A stretch of DNA of 64,000 nucleotides from Sphingobacterium kitahiroshimense (GTDB taxonomy: Bacteria > Bacteroidota > Bacteroidia > Sphingobacteriales > Sphingobacteriaceae): assembly GCF_025961315.1 (NCBI RefSeq), contig NZ_JAOQNK010000001.1, positions 3,658,001-3,722,000 of the forward strand, given 5' to 3'. This document shows positions 40,045 through 49,296 of this stretch, one piece after another; the first letter of the stretch is position 1; each line of letters opens with the position of its first letter. Made by a program: the position numbers and the translations under genes. The notes under the pieces are model-generated. The model was not told the DNA's origin. It saw only the letters and a program-made list of their open reading frames with translations, and did not search any database.

Positions 40045-42831
40045 TTAATGTGCTTCCAGCCAGTTTTTACCCTGTCCAATCTCTACTACCAGTGGAATTT
40101 CTGTCTTAATCGCGGTCGTCATTTTTGTTTGGATGATTTCTTTAAAAATTTCTACCTCATTTTCTGGGATATCAAAAACAAGCTCATCATGTACCTGCAT
40201 AATCATCTTGCCGGATAATCCCTGCTCGGTAATCGCTTTCTGGATTCCAAGCATGGCTATTTTAATTAAATCTGCTGCCGATCCCTGAATAGGAGCATTA
40301 ATGGCATTTCGTTCAGCAAAGCCCCTAACAGTCATATTGGCCGAGTTGATATCTCTTAAATAACGTCTTCTTTTGAGGATTGTTTCCACATATCCATTTT
40401 CTTTTGCAAAGTCTAAAACCTCGCTCATGTATTTTTTTATCCCGGCATATTGACTAAAGTACTGATCAATAATTTCTGCTGCTTCTTTGCGGGGAATAGC
40501 AAGACTTTGGGATAGCCCAAATGCAGATTGCCCATAGATAATACCAAAGTTTACTGCTTTTGCATTTCTACGTTGATCTGATGTTACCTCCTCTAGCTCT
40601 AAACCATAAACTCTGGCTGCTGTGGCGCGGTGAATGTCATGACCGGAAGTAAATGCTTCCATCATATTTGGATCTTTACTCAACTCTGCAATGAGACGCA
40701 GTTCAATTTGAGAATAATCGGCAGAGAGTATAACATTATTTTCATGACGCGGAATAAATGCTTTTCTAACCTCACGGCCTCTTTCTGTGCGAATCGGAAT
40801 ATTTTGCAAGTTGGGATTGGTTGAACTTAAACGGCCGGTCGCAGCGACAGCTTGATTGTATGAAGTATGAATTAAACCGGTATCAGGATTAATTAAACCA
40901 GGGAGTGCATCTACATAGGTCGATTTTAGTTTTTGTAGCTGTCTAAAACTTAATATATCTTGTACGATATCCGATTTATAAGCTAAAGCCAATAAAACAT
41001 CTTCGCCTGTTTTATATTGACCTGTTTTGGTCTTTTTCGCTTTTGGATCTAATTTTAATTTATCAAAAAGCACTTCTCCAAGTTGTTTTGGTGAAGCGAT
41101 ATTGAAATTAACACCTGCTTTTTCATAGATAGTCTCCTCCAATTGTCGGATATCTATTTCAAGATTTTGTGAGAACTGTTGTAATGCATCGGTATCGATC
41201 CGAACACCGTTTCGTTCTATCTCTGATAAAACATATACTAATGGAAACTCGACTTCATTTGCTAAATTTAGCGTATTTGTTTCCTCCAGTAGTGGTTTGA
41301 AGATTTCTTTGAGCTGTAAAGTAATATCGGCATCTTCGGCGGCATATTCCTTGATGATCTCCAGCTCAACATCGCGCATATTACCTTGTTTTTTTCCTTT
41401 GCTACCAATTAGTTCTGTGATAGAAAGGGGCTTATAATTAAGATAGTTTTCGGCAAGTACATCCATACCATGTCTGGTGTCCGGATCAATTAAATAGTGC
41501 GCCAGCATCGTATCGAAAATAGGGCCTTTTACTGCTACCTGATATCTCGCTAATAACAAAATGTCGTATTTGATATTTTGCCCTATTTTTTCTATTTGTT
41601 CATTTTCTAAAACAGGTTTAAAAATATTGATCACCTCCTGCGCTTGGTCACGATCCGCGGGGGTTGGCACATAATATGCCTTTCCTTTTTCAAAAGCAAA
41701 AGAAAGACCTACAATAGCGGCCAAATTAGCATCTAAACCCGTAGATTCAGTATCAAAACAGAAGCTGGAAAGTGTTGCTAGTTGTTTTGCTAGTGCTTCT
41801 TGCTCCTCTTTGGTATTCACTAAAATATAATCATGTGGAGTGTTCTCAAGGCTATTGACTGGCCCTGTGTACGGTACTCCTTCTTCTGTATCTATCTGTT
41901 GTGGCAATGAAAATAAATCCATTTGACCATTTGTACTTCTAGGAGCATCTGCTACACTATTGGTTTCTCCAAAAACACGTTTACCTATTGTTCTAAATTC
42001 GAGTTCGTTGAATAAGGGTTCTAGTATTTCTTTATTAGGTTCTTCTATTAATAAGTTTTCTTCTTCAAGTTCTACCGGGACATCCAGCAGGATGGTGGCT
42101 AATTTTTTTGAAATCAAACCTTGTTCAGCATAATTTTCAACGTTTTCACGTTGTTTGCCTTTCAATTTATCTGCATTTGCAATGATATTTTCCATTGATC
42201 CAAATTCTTGGATCAATTTTTTAGCTGTTTTTTCACCGATACCCGGTATTCCGGGTATATTGTCAACAGCATCACCCCAAAGACCTAATATATCGATCAC
42301 CTGATTGACGTCTGTTATTTCCCATTTTTCAAGAATTTCTTTTACCCCTTGTATTTCAGCACCATTACCCATACGGGCAGGTTTGTAGATAAAGATATTT
42401 TCAGACACAAGCTGTCCAAAATCTTTATCTGGCGTCATACAGTAAACGGTGAAGCCTTTTTTTTCTGCTTTTTTTGCAAGCGTTCCGATGATATCATCGG
42501 CCTCGTAACCGTCCTTTGTAATAATGGGAATATTAAAACCGGTGATTAATTTGAAGATATAGGGTATTGATGCTGAAAGATCTTCAGGCATCTTTTCGCG
42601 GTGTGCCTTGTACGATTCAAATTCAATATGACGTGCTGTGGGTGCTTCAGTATCAAACACTACTGCTAAATGAGATGGTTTCTGATTTTTTAATATTTCT
42701 AACAAAGTGTTAGTAAATCCCATTATCGCACCGGTATTTAAACCATTAGAGGTAATACGAGGTGTTTTGTTTAATGCAAAATAGGCTCTGTAAATCAGGG
42801 CCATTCCATCTAGAAGAAATAGTTTTTTCAC
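40045..42831 (-). CDS. polA: DNA polymerase I
   Basis: Repair and Okazaki-fragment polymerase with three domains. The 5' nuclease domain (KKLFLLDGMALIYRAYFALN, then DGYEADDIIG) is at the N-terminus. The 3'-5' exonuclease is intact (CFDTESTGLD, GQNIKYDIL, AAEDADITLQL), so proofreading should be active. The polymerase domain has LSADYSQIELRLIA, RRNAKAVNFGIIYGQSAFGL and MQVHDELVFD. I place the start at GTG 42831 (928 residues), which begins right at the conserved KKLFLLDG. The upstream open frame to 42927 is excluded because a -7 element at 42858-42865 would start transcription inside it. Confidence 0.95.
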   Translation of the reverse strand: MKKLFLLDGMALIYRAYFALNKTPRITSNGLNTGAIMGFTNTLLEILKNQKPSHLAVVFDTEAPTARHIEFESYKAHREKMPEDLSASIPYIFKLITGFNIPIITKDGYEADDIIGTLAKKAEKKGFTVYCMTPDKDFGQLVSENIFIYKPARMGNGAEIQGVKEILEKWEITDVNQVIDILGLWGDAVDNIPGIPGIGEKTAKKLIQEFGSMENIIANADKLKGKQRENVENYAEQGLISKKLATILLDVPVELEEENLLIEEPNKEILEPLFNELEFRTIGKRVFGETNSVADAPRSTNGQMDLFSLPQQIDTEEGVPYTGPVNSLENTPHDYILVNTKEEQEALAKQLATLSSFCFDTESTGLDANLAAIVGLSFAFEKGKAYYVPTPADRDQAQEVINIFKPVLENEQIEKIGQNIKYDILLLARYQVAVKGPIFDTMLAHYLIDPDTRHGMDVLAENYLNYKPLSITELIGSKGKKQGNMRDVELEIIKEYAAEDADITLQLKEIFKPLLEETNTLNLANEVEFPLVYVLSEIERNGVRIDTDALQQFSQNLEIDIRQLEETIYEKAGVNFNIASPKQLGEVLFDKLKLDPKAKKTKTGQYKTGEDVLLALAYKSDIVQDILSFRQLQKLKSTYVDALPGLINPDTGLIHTSYNQAVAATGRLSSTNPNLQNIPIRTERGREVRKAFIPRHENNVILSADYSQIELRLIAELSKDPNMMEAFTSGHDIHRATAARVYGLELEEVTSDQRRNAKAVNFGIIYGQSAFGLSQSLAIPRKEAAEIIDQYFSQYAGIKKYMSEVLDFAKENGYVETILKRRRYLRDINSANMTVRGFAERNAINAPIQGSAADLIKIAMLGIQKAITEQGLSGKMIMQVHDELVFDIPENEVEIFKEIIQTKMTTAIKTEIPLVVEIGQGKNWLEAH

Positions 42832-42857
42832 GAATGCTAATTTTAAGGTAACTCTTA

Positions 42858-42865
42858 CAAAGATA
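42858..42865 (-). promoter_or_regulatory. -7 element of polA, decides the start codon
   Basis: Minus-strand TATCTTTG, exact consensus, 27 bp upstream of the GTG at 42831. Transcription starting a few bases downstream leaves a leader of about 20 nt. Confidence 0.6.
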
Positions 42866-42940
42866 ATAAAAACGATAAACCTTAAGTTTAATAAATTTTT
42901 ACGATTTTTGTAAGATGATATATGCACAAAAGGAACTTAT

Positions 42941-43861
42941 ATGAGAGGATTAGTAACCAAATCTACGGGTAGTTGGTATCAGGTGCTGGGTGAGGATGAA
43001 CAACGTTATGACTGTCGTATAAAAGGGAAATTTCGTACCAAAGGTATTAAAAGTACTAACCCTGTTGCTGTTGGAGATTGGGTACATTTTGAAGTAGAAC
43101 CGGATCTTGAAAGTGCTGTTATCAATGAATTGGAACCTAGACGTAACTATATTATCCGTAAATCTGTCAACCTTTCGAAGCAAACACAGATTATTGGTGC
43201 GAATCTGGATCAAGCCTTTTTAGTTGTAACATTGGCTTCTCCTCCTACTTCTCTTGGTTTTATCGATCGTTTCTTAGTTACTACAGAAGCATATGGTATA
43301 CCTGCTGTTTTGATTTTCAATAAGCTGGATTTGTTCAGTGATGAGGGACTAGCTATTTTACAGGACTATAAGAGTATCTATGAGCGAATCGGTTATCCAT
43401 GTTACGAAGTTTCAGCTTTGAACGGCGTGAATATAGATCAATTAAAGGAAGTGCTTAAAGATAAAACCACTTTAATTTCTGGACATTCGGGAGTAGGAAA
43501 ATCTACATTACTGAATTCAATTGTTCCAGAATACGCCGTTAAGACAGGTGATATTTCAGACTGGTCTGATAAAGGAAAGCATACCACAACTTTTGCAGAG
43601 ATGTATGACCTTCCTTTTGGTGGAAAATTAATCGATACTCCTGGGATACGTGAGTTAGGAATTGTCGATATCGAAAAGCAGGAATTATCACATTTCTTTC
43701 CAGAAATGCGAGCGCTAATGAACCAATGTCGATTTGACAATTGTCGACATGTGAATGAACCAGGTTGTGTCGTTATAGAAGCTGTAGAAGAGGGAGAAAT
43801 CGAATCCTCTCGTTATGATAGTTATTTAAGTATCTACCATAACGAGAACAATCGGATGTAA
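42941..43861 (+). CDS. rsgA: Ribosome small-subunit GTPase RsgA
   Basis: Circularly permuted GTPase that checks maturation of the 30S subunit. 306 residues: N-terminal OB fold (VAVGDWVHFE), then GTPase motifs in permuted order, NKLD (127-130), GHSGVGKST (181-189) and DTPG (232-235). A C-terminal zinc knuckle follows, CRFDNCRHVNEPGC. ATG start with AAAAGGAA upstream. Divergent from polA. Confidence 0.96.
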   Translation: MRGLVTKSTGSWYQVLGEDEQRYDCRIKGKFRTKGIKSTNPVAVGDWVHFEVEPDLESAVINELEPRRNYIIRKSVNLSKQTQIIGANLDQAFLVVTLASPPTSLGFIDRFLVTTEAYGIPAVLIFNKLDLFSDEGLAILQDYKSIYERIGYPCYEVSALNGVNIDQLKEVLKDKTTLISGHSGVGKSTLLNSIVPEYAVKTGDISDWSDKGKHTTTFAEMYDLPFGGKLIDTPGIRELGIVDIEKQELSHFFPEMRALMNQCRFDNCRHVNEPGCVVIEAVEEGEIESSRYDSYLSIYHNENNRM

Positions 43862-43866
43862 ATGTA

Positions 43867-46278
43867 TTATTTACTGGCTATAAAGTCTCTTAAATAAGTA
43901 CATTCGTGGACTGCAGTTTGGTAAAATGCAGTCTTACTGTATTGTGATTTTAATTGATGAAAGTATTTATTATGTAATGAGAACTTGTAAAATGGGTTTT
44001 CACTACTATTTTCATAGTATGTCCATCTCATGTCGTCTTTTAACTCGAAGTCTTTCTGTTCGCACTTTGCTAGCATAAAGGTACACTTGGCTTTAAAGTC
44101 CAGGCTTGTAGCCAATTCTCGAGCTTTTAGGTACCACTCTTTTGCAGTTTTTGCCTGTTTGTAGTTTCTTTCCCAATACCTGTCTGGTTTGGCATTGTTG
44201 TCATATGATGACCAACTGTACGATACTAAAGACCAGGCATTACCATAGGTGCTTGTTTGATATATGCCATTAGCCATATGAAAATAGTAATCGGCTTTTT
44301 TACCATTGTTTTGTTCATCCTTTATTAATGTCTGGTACTTGAGCATTCGAGCTGCATATTCAAGTTTTGTCATACTTGATTGTCCAATCTTTTTAGGATA
44401 ATCATTGATCGTAACGATAAATGGATTTGGAGCAATTGTTTCTTCCGCATACCAATTGCTGTATTCTTTTGATTTATAGGTTCCTGGTAAATTTTTGAAA
44501 GTTTTTACGGCATTTGTAAAGTCTAATTCTCTTAAATATGCTGTCCCTATCAATTCAGTTAAATAATTACTGTTTACTTTTTTAATATCTTCAAGTAGAA
44601 ACTGGACCATTTTCGTCTGTTTTTCAGGAGACTGTATATACCTTTGAACTTGTATTAAGGTTTTGGGAGTTAAATCTTCTTGCCAAAACCGAATGGTACT
44701 GTATTGCATGTTGTTTTCAAGTGTGTCATTAACGTATCCATGGTTATAAAAAATATCTCCCTTTACTGCTGCTAAACTTGCCAGTGCGGTATCTCCTTTG
44801 GTAAGGTATTGGTTAACAACGATATTTTGTATGATGTTTTTTGAAATGAGACTGTAAGAACCATTCTCAAAAGAACTCCATGAATTATTGTTTTCCATGT
44901 TTTTTTCCTTCTTAGCTTTTTCCTGCAACCACTTCAGTGTTGCAATCAATTGATTTTCATCTAAGGATTTTTCTTTTTCCCAATCTGTCAATAAGGTTAA
45001 CATTTCTGTAATGCGTAACTGATCTTTCAGATTTTCATTTAAAGATTTGGGCTCTACCATCTTTAAGTATTTTTTTGCGAGATCATTTTCGGCATTGAGC
45101 CAACTCAAGTAGGCCGCTGTAACTAAGCCTATTTGTGGTTGAATATATTTTTTATCCTTATACATGGTTAGCGCAAGTTCTCGGATGTTTTGGAGGTGTT
45201 TTTGAATTTCTTCTTTGTTTTCATCATGATACCACTGCGACATATTATAACCTAATGTATGGTCTTTAATGAAGAAATTTTCTATTTTGTTAACCTCCCG
45301 TGTGAGGAGTACGGCATTTATAGTATTAGCAGGATCCAGCTTATAACAGTTTTCGAGATATTCAATAGTACTATTTGGGTTGTTGAAACCGATGATTGCA
45401 TTGATATTGAATTTGTCTGCTTTAGTTTTGGTATAGGCAAAAATTTCAGCATCAGTTGCTTGTATATAATGAAAATTGTTGTACGCGAGTATTCTTCTTT
45501 CGGGCGATATCGTAAATACGCTAGAAAATAAAAAGGCAGCTTTTGCAGGTTCACCATTTTTCCTTACAGCACCTGCATAATTGGATAATGCCCAACCTAA
45601 TACGGGAGATTTCAGTTTTGACCGAGCGATGTATTTATCATAAACGGTGATGCTTTTTTCATATTCTTTAGCAAAAAGAAATAATCTTGCCGCTTGATAT
45701 GCGTAACGTAACCACAAGAAACTATTGTTCTTATGAGCCGAAATTTTACTTTCTGCCTCAAGCGCAAATTGCTTTATTTCATCGAAATTACGCTCATCAG
45801 GACTCCAAGGGTCTTGTGCAATATTGGTGACAGGTTCTTGCTCTTTTGTAAAATGAAAGTAAGCGAGTTCCTTTTTATTTTTAGGAAGAAATAGACTTTG
45901 AATAAATGTGTTATTTCGAAGTGAATCTGGAAGATTATCCAGGATTGCTGTATTCTTTAAAACCTGTATTGTTTCCGGGTTTGATTGGTACATGACTGCG
46001 TATAGATCATCTGGTTTCACATTTTTTCCTAAATGATTTACCCAGTCTGTAACATTTACAGACGCTTCCAGTACAGGTTCCTGTTCTGTATATAGAAATT
46101 GATAGGGAATAAACTGAAAAGCGGAGTAGCTATTATCTTCCAGATTTGGTAGGAAATAGGTCTGTTGATTGTCATAAGGGTCTATTTCGGGACCACAAGC
46201 GATATTAATCGCAATTTCACTGAAATAGAGCATAAATGTAGCGCTAAAAAGCAGCAATAACTTCTTGTAAATCTGCAT
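43867..46278 (-). CDS. Large exported protein of unknown function with TPR-like helices
   Basis: 803 residues; I do not recognise a named family. Signal peptide KKLLLLFSATFMLYFSEIA leading to NIACGPEIDPYDNQQTYF. The ACGPE/DPYD start resembles exported Bacteroidetes proteins, but a standard lipobox is lacking. The body is helical with TPR-like stretches (ASKYAYQAARLFLFAKEYEKSITVYDKYI-type, then VLGWALSNYAGAVRKNGEPAKAAFLF) and many Tyr/Trp. Second gene of an operon with a 35-bp overlap into the upstream lipoprotein gene, so translational coupling is likely. Its stop lies 5 bp from the convergent rsgA stop. Confidence 0.7.
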   Translation of the reverse strand: MQIYKKLLLLFSATFMLYFSEIAINIACGPEIDPYDNQQTYFLPNLEDNSYSAFQFIPYQFLYTEQEPVLEASVNVTDWVNHLGKNVKPDDLYAVMYQSNPETIQVLKNTAILDNLPDSLRNNTFIQSLFLPKNKKELAYFHFTKEQEPVTNIAQDPWSPDERNFDEIKQFALEAESKISAHKNNSFLWLRYAYQAARLFLFAKEYEKSITVYDKYIARSKLKSPVLGWALSNYAGAVRKNGEPAKAAFLFSSVFTISPERRILAYNNFHYIQATDAEIFAYTKTKADKFNINAIIGFNNPNSTIEYLENCYKLDPANTINAVLLTREVNKIENFFIKDHTLGYNMSQWYHDENKEEIQKHLQNIRELALTMYKDKKYIQPQIGLVTAAYLSWLNAENDLAKKYLKMVEPKSLNENLKDQLRITEMLTLLTDWEKEKSLDENQLIATLKWLQEKAKKEKNMENNNSWSSFENGSYSLISKNIIQNIVVNQYLTKGDTALASLAAVKGDIFYNHGYVNDTLENNMQYSTIRFWQEDLTPKTLIQVQRYIQSPEKQTKMVQFLLEDIKKVNSNYLTELIGTAYLRELDFTNAVKTFKNLPGTYKSKEYSNWYAEETIAPNPFIVTINDYPKKIGQSSMTKLEYAARMLKYQTLIKDEQNNGKKADYYFHMANGIYQTSTYGNAWSLVSYSWSSYDNNAKPDRYWERNYKQAKTAKEWYLKARELATSLDFKAKCTFMLAKCEQKDFELKDDMRWTYYENSSENPFYKFSLHNKYFHQLKSQYSKTAFYQTAVHECTYLRDFIASK

Positions 46279-47281
46279 AATTATAGTTCGATAAAACTTC
46301 TGGGGCCAAATGGTAGAAGATGATTCTTTTCTCTTTTCCTTGAAGTTCTTTATTTAAAAATTTGGCGGTTGCAATTAACTGTTCCTTCGTTATAAATTCA
46401 TGACGGATCACATCTCCTTTTTTTAGATTCGCTTTTTGTAAGTCCTGGTTCAGAATAAATAATTCCGTCTTTGGATTTCTTGTAAAGAGTGATTTATCAT
46501 CCAAATCGCTCTTGTCGATATACTTAGAAATACCAATATATTGATGATCGCGAAAGGCTACATACCAATCGAATAGGGGTAAAGCAATATCTAATTCTAA
46601 AGGATAGTCTTTAAGAGTTCCACTCAGGTAAGTTGTTAAATCTTGCTGATTTAAAATAGAATTATGATCTCCAAATTGTCTTAAATTTCCCATATTATAG
46701 CACATCAGTGTTGCTCTTTTTACAGGAGGTATACCACTGGACTGAATATTTTTAACTTGATGAAGCCTTAATGTCGTGGTTATCGTCACTTCATTTAATT
46801 CAGGTATCTTTTGTAGGTATTCTAGCAGATAGAAAAATTTATCACGGGAGCTTTTAGTCCAGTCGCAATCAATCTGTAATTCTTTAAAGTCTTCTTTTCC
46901 GGATTGTTTAGCCTTTTCAGATACAAAAGGTATCATTTTATGTGCAAGTCCTCTAATCTGGAGACTATCTAATTCTGTAAATATTCTTTGGTTGATAAAT
47001 ACAACAGGCACAAGTGTTTGATTTGATGGAAGAGTTTTTTCAAAAGAAATTGGAGAGATGGGAACGGGCTCAATACCCCCATCAGTAAAATCAATATCCA
47101 TTATACGAACGAATAATGTATTTGATTTTAGATCTTGTATCATCTTTTGTGATAAGGTGTCGGACTTATAGTTTGTCTTCCAATAATAAAAGCCTACGGA
47201 GGGTTCTTTTTTTTGACAGGAAATGTGTAATATTATACTAAGCGAGATACAGAAGAACAGCTTTATTTTATATGGTGTCAT
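46244..47281 (-). CDS. Predicted lipoprotein of unknown function, TIM-barrel-like
   Basis: 345 residues from the ATG at 47281. An in-frame TTG at 47335 is rejected because it lies at the edge of a -7 element at 47337-47344. Signal peptide KIKLFFCISLSIILHISC with a probable lipidated Cys, then GFYYWKTNY, FVRIMDIDF, LVPVVFINQRIF, ELQIDCDWTKSSRDKFFYLLEYL, LMCYNMGNL and LDIALPLFDWYVAFRD. The alternating strands and Asp/Trp-rich motifs suggest a glycosidase- or deacetylase-like barrel, possibly the DUF3142 group. Family assignment is uncertain. Coupled to the 803-residue gene downstream. Confidence 0.7.
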   Translation of the reverse strand: MTPYKIKLFFCISLSIILHISCQKKEPSVGFYYWKTNYKSDTLSQKMIQDLKSNTLFVRIMDIDFTDGGIEPVPISPISFEKTLPSNQTLVPVVFINQRIFTELDSLQIRGLAHKMIPFVSEKAKQSGKEDFKELQIDCDWTKSSRDKFFYLLEYLQKIPELNEVTITTTLRLHQVKNIQSSGIPPVKRATLMCYNMGNLRQFGDHNSILNQQDLTTYLSGTLKDYPLELDIALPLFDWYVAFRDHQYIGISKYIDKSDLDDKSLFTRNPKTELFILNQDLQKANLKKGDVIRHEFITKEQLIATAKFLNKELQGKEKRIIFYHLAPEVLSNYNYADLQEVIAAF

Positions 47282-47336
47282 GAATTTGGGACCAAGTGAA
47301 AGAATCGATACTAATCTACTTTTATTGAAAATCAAA

Positions 47337-47344
47337 CAAAAGTA
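47337..47344 (-). promoter_or_regulatory. -7 element of the unknown two-gene operon
   Basis: Minus-strand TACTTTTG, exact consensus, 55 bp before the ATG at 47281. Confidence 0.5.
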
Positions 47345-47411
47345 TTAATAAGTTGTTTTGTATTAGATAAAAATAACCAAATAAATTTACTAAAAAAGGA
47401 GCGCGTTTTAC

Positions 47412-49217
47412 ATGAAGGCTGTTTGGAAATGGATAATCGGTATTTTCGTAATACTGTTGATTGTGCTTGGTGGGGTTGTTTGGTATTTTAGTGTGCATTG
47501 GAAGCCAATTGTAGACCAAAAATTCAGAGAAATAGTGCTCGCATCTACCGATAGTTTGTACACGGTTGATTATGATGACTTGGATATTAATCTTGCTTTA
47601 GGAAATGTAACGATAAGCAATCTGGTTTTACGCTCGGACAGCAATGTTTATGCGCGACTAGAAGGAATAAATAAAGCTCCTGATAATCGTTTTCAAATCG
47701 AAGTCGCCAAATTAAAATTTCGTAATTTCTCTATACGGGATATGCTGCTGAATAAAGAGCTTTATTTAAAGAATGTCGTTTTAGATACTCCGAGTGTCCA
47801 TATGATCAATAAGTATCATTCCTATAATGATACAGCATCTACAGAAAAGAGTAAACCCTTATATGATAAAATAAAGAATACCCTAAAAAGAATCCGCATA
47901 ACCGGAATCGATTTGAATAAGGTCAATTTTAAATATTCGCAGATTCAAAAAAGTATCTACCAAGATTTTGAGATCAAGAAAGTCAATATAAAGATTCAGG
48001 ATGTTTTGGTCGACTCGACATCAATTTCCGATGCGACACGTTTCTATCATACCAAAATGGTTGATATAGAAGTTCCTGCATTTACTTATAAAACTCCTGA
48101 TGGATTTTATAAGGTTGATTTTGATCAATTAAAAATCAATACTAGGGATCGTAATATCATGTTGACAAAGGTGGCTTACCAACCTATTTTGGGTAAGTCG
48201 GCCTATTATAAAGCAAAGGGTAAAGGAGGAAGCTATGTTGTCATGAAATTCGACACGGTTCGTTTTGAATCTTTTGATTTTAATAGTTTGTTACGTAATA
48301 AGAAGATCTATGCAGGAAAAGCGCAACTGAAAAATGGACTCTTGGATATTTATTCGGACAAGCATTATAAATCAACACCTGTAAATAAAGTTGGAAGATC
48401 TCCGCATCAAGCTTTAATGCATATGAAAACGCAATTAGCAATAGATACGGTATTGGTACAAAATGCTGATATAAGCTATTCGGAGTTAAGTGGTAAATAT
48501 AACCAGGTCGGGAAGATTACCTTCGATAAGAGTTATGCGACTATTAGTAACATGACCAATGATGTTTCAAGTCTGGCTAAAAATAAGTGGATGCGTGTCG
48601 ATGTTCTGACAAAAGTGATGAATAGTGGGCGTTTACATGTTTTATTCGGATTTGATATGACATCGAAAACAGGTTTTCATACTTATAAAGGAACAGTAGG
48701 AGCAATGCAGGCACCAGCCTTTAATAAAATTTTAAAGCCGCTCTTAAATGTAGAAATAGCCTCGGGAAATATCAAAAAAATAGCTTTTGATATGGAAGCA
48801 ACCGATCACAGAAATTGGGGAAAGTTTAATTTTGATTATGATGATCTAAAAATCACCATTTTAGAGAAGAAAGAAGATGGGACTGTTAAAAGAAAAGGTT
48901 TTATCTCTTTACTGGTGAATGAACTTTTGGTTAACGGTAGTAATCCAAACCTTTCTGGAGAATATATTATTGGAAAGGTCAATTGGCATAGGCATGCTGA
49001 CCACACTTTTTTTAAGACCCTTTGGCAAAGTCTATTGGATGGAATAAAGCAATGTGTGGGGCTTAGCAAGGAGCGGGAAGCTAAATTAATGCGTACTGCT
49101 GACCGCGCACAACATACAGTAGAGAAAGCCAATACTGTTGTTGGCAAAACGAAAAGTTTTGTATCGAAGCTTTTTAAGAAGAAAAAAGGTGACGAAGAGA
49201 GCAAAGTCGCCGAATAA
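47412..49217 (+). CDS. AsmA/DUF748-like membrane-anchored protein
   Basis: 601 residues: one N-terminal membrane helix (WKWIIGIFVILLIVLGGVVWYFSV), then a long beta-rich periplasmic part with AsmA-type openings (YDDLDINLALGNVTISNLVL, FRNFSIRDMLLNKELYLKNVVLDTPSVHM). The C-terminus (about 545-601) is strongly basic and helical. AsmA-like proteins are thought to form bridges for lipid transport to the outer membrane; that is family knowledge. An AAAAAAGGAG sequence 10 bp before the ATG is one of the few Shine-Dalgarno-like sites in the window. Confidence 0.8.
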   Translation: MKAVWKWIIGIFVILLIVLGGVVWYFSVHWKPIVDQKFREIVLASTDSLYTVDYDDLDINLALGNVTISNLVLRSDSNVYARLEGINKAPDNRFQIEVAKLKFRNFSIRDMLLNKELYLKNVVLDTPSVHMINKYHSYNDTASTEKSKPLYDKIKNTLKRIRITGIDLNKVNFKYSQIQKSIYQDFEIKKVNIKIQDVLVDSTSISDATRFYHTKMVDIEVPAFTYKTPDGFYKVDFDQLKINTRDRNIMLTKVAYQPILGKSAYYKAKGKGGSYVVMKFDTVRFESFDFNSLLRNKKIYAGKAQLKNGLLDIYSDKHYKSTPVNKVGRSPHQALMHMKTQLAIDTVLVQNADISYSELSGKYNQVGKITFDKSYATISNMTNDVSSLAKNKWMRVDVLTKVMNSGRLHVLFGFDMTSKTGFHTYKGTVGAMQAPAFNKILKPLLNVEIASGNIKKIAFDMEATDHRNWGKFNFDYDDLKITILEKKEDGTVKRKGFISLLVNELLVNGSNPNLSGEYIIGKVNWHRHADHTFFKTLWQSLLDGIKQCVGLSKEREAKLMRTADRAQHTVEKANTVVGKTKSFVSKLFKKKKGDEESKVAE

Positions 49218-49224
49218 AAAAGAG

Positions 49225-49240
49225 GGTTTCACGTGAAATA
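49225..49240. promoter_or_regulatory. Near-consensus parS (ParB-binding) site
   Basis: GGTTTCACGTGAAATA matches the conserved bacterial parS TGTTTCACGTGAAACA at 14 of 16 positions and contains the perfect 12-bp palindrome TTTCACGTGAAA (49227-49238). It lies in the 79-bp gap between the AsmA-like and ktrB genes. parS sites cluster near replication origins and load ParB-CTP clamps. No parA, parB or dnaA gene is in the window. Confidence 0.65.
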
Positions 49241-49296
49241 TGATCATCGGGGCAGGAAGTTCTGTTTTTCCTAAGTTATCAGTATGTTTGTGACAG

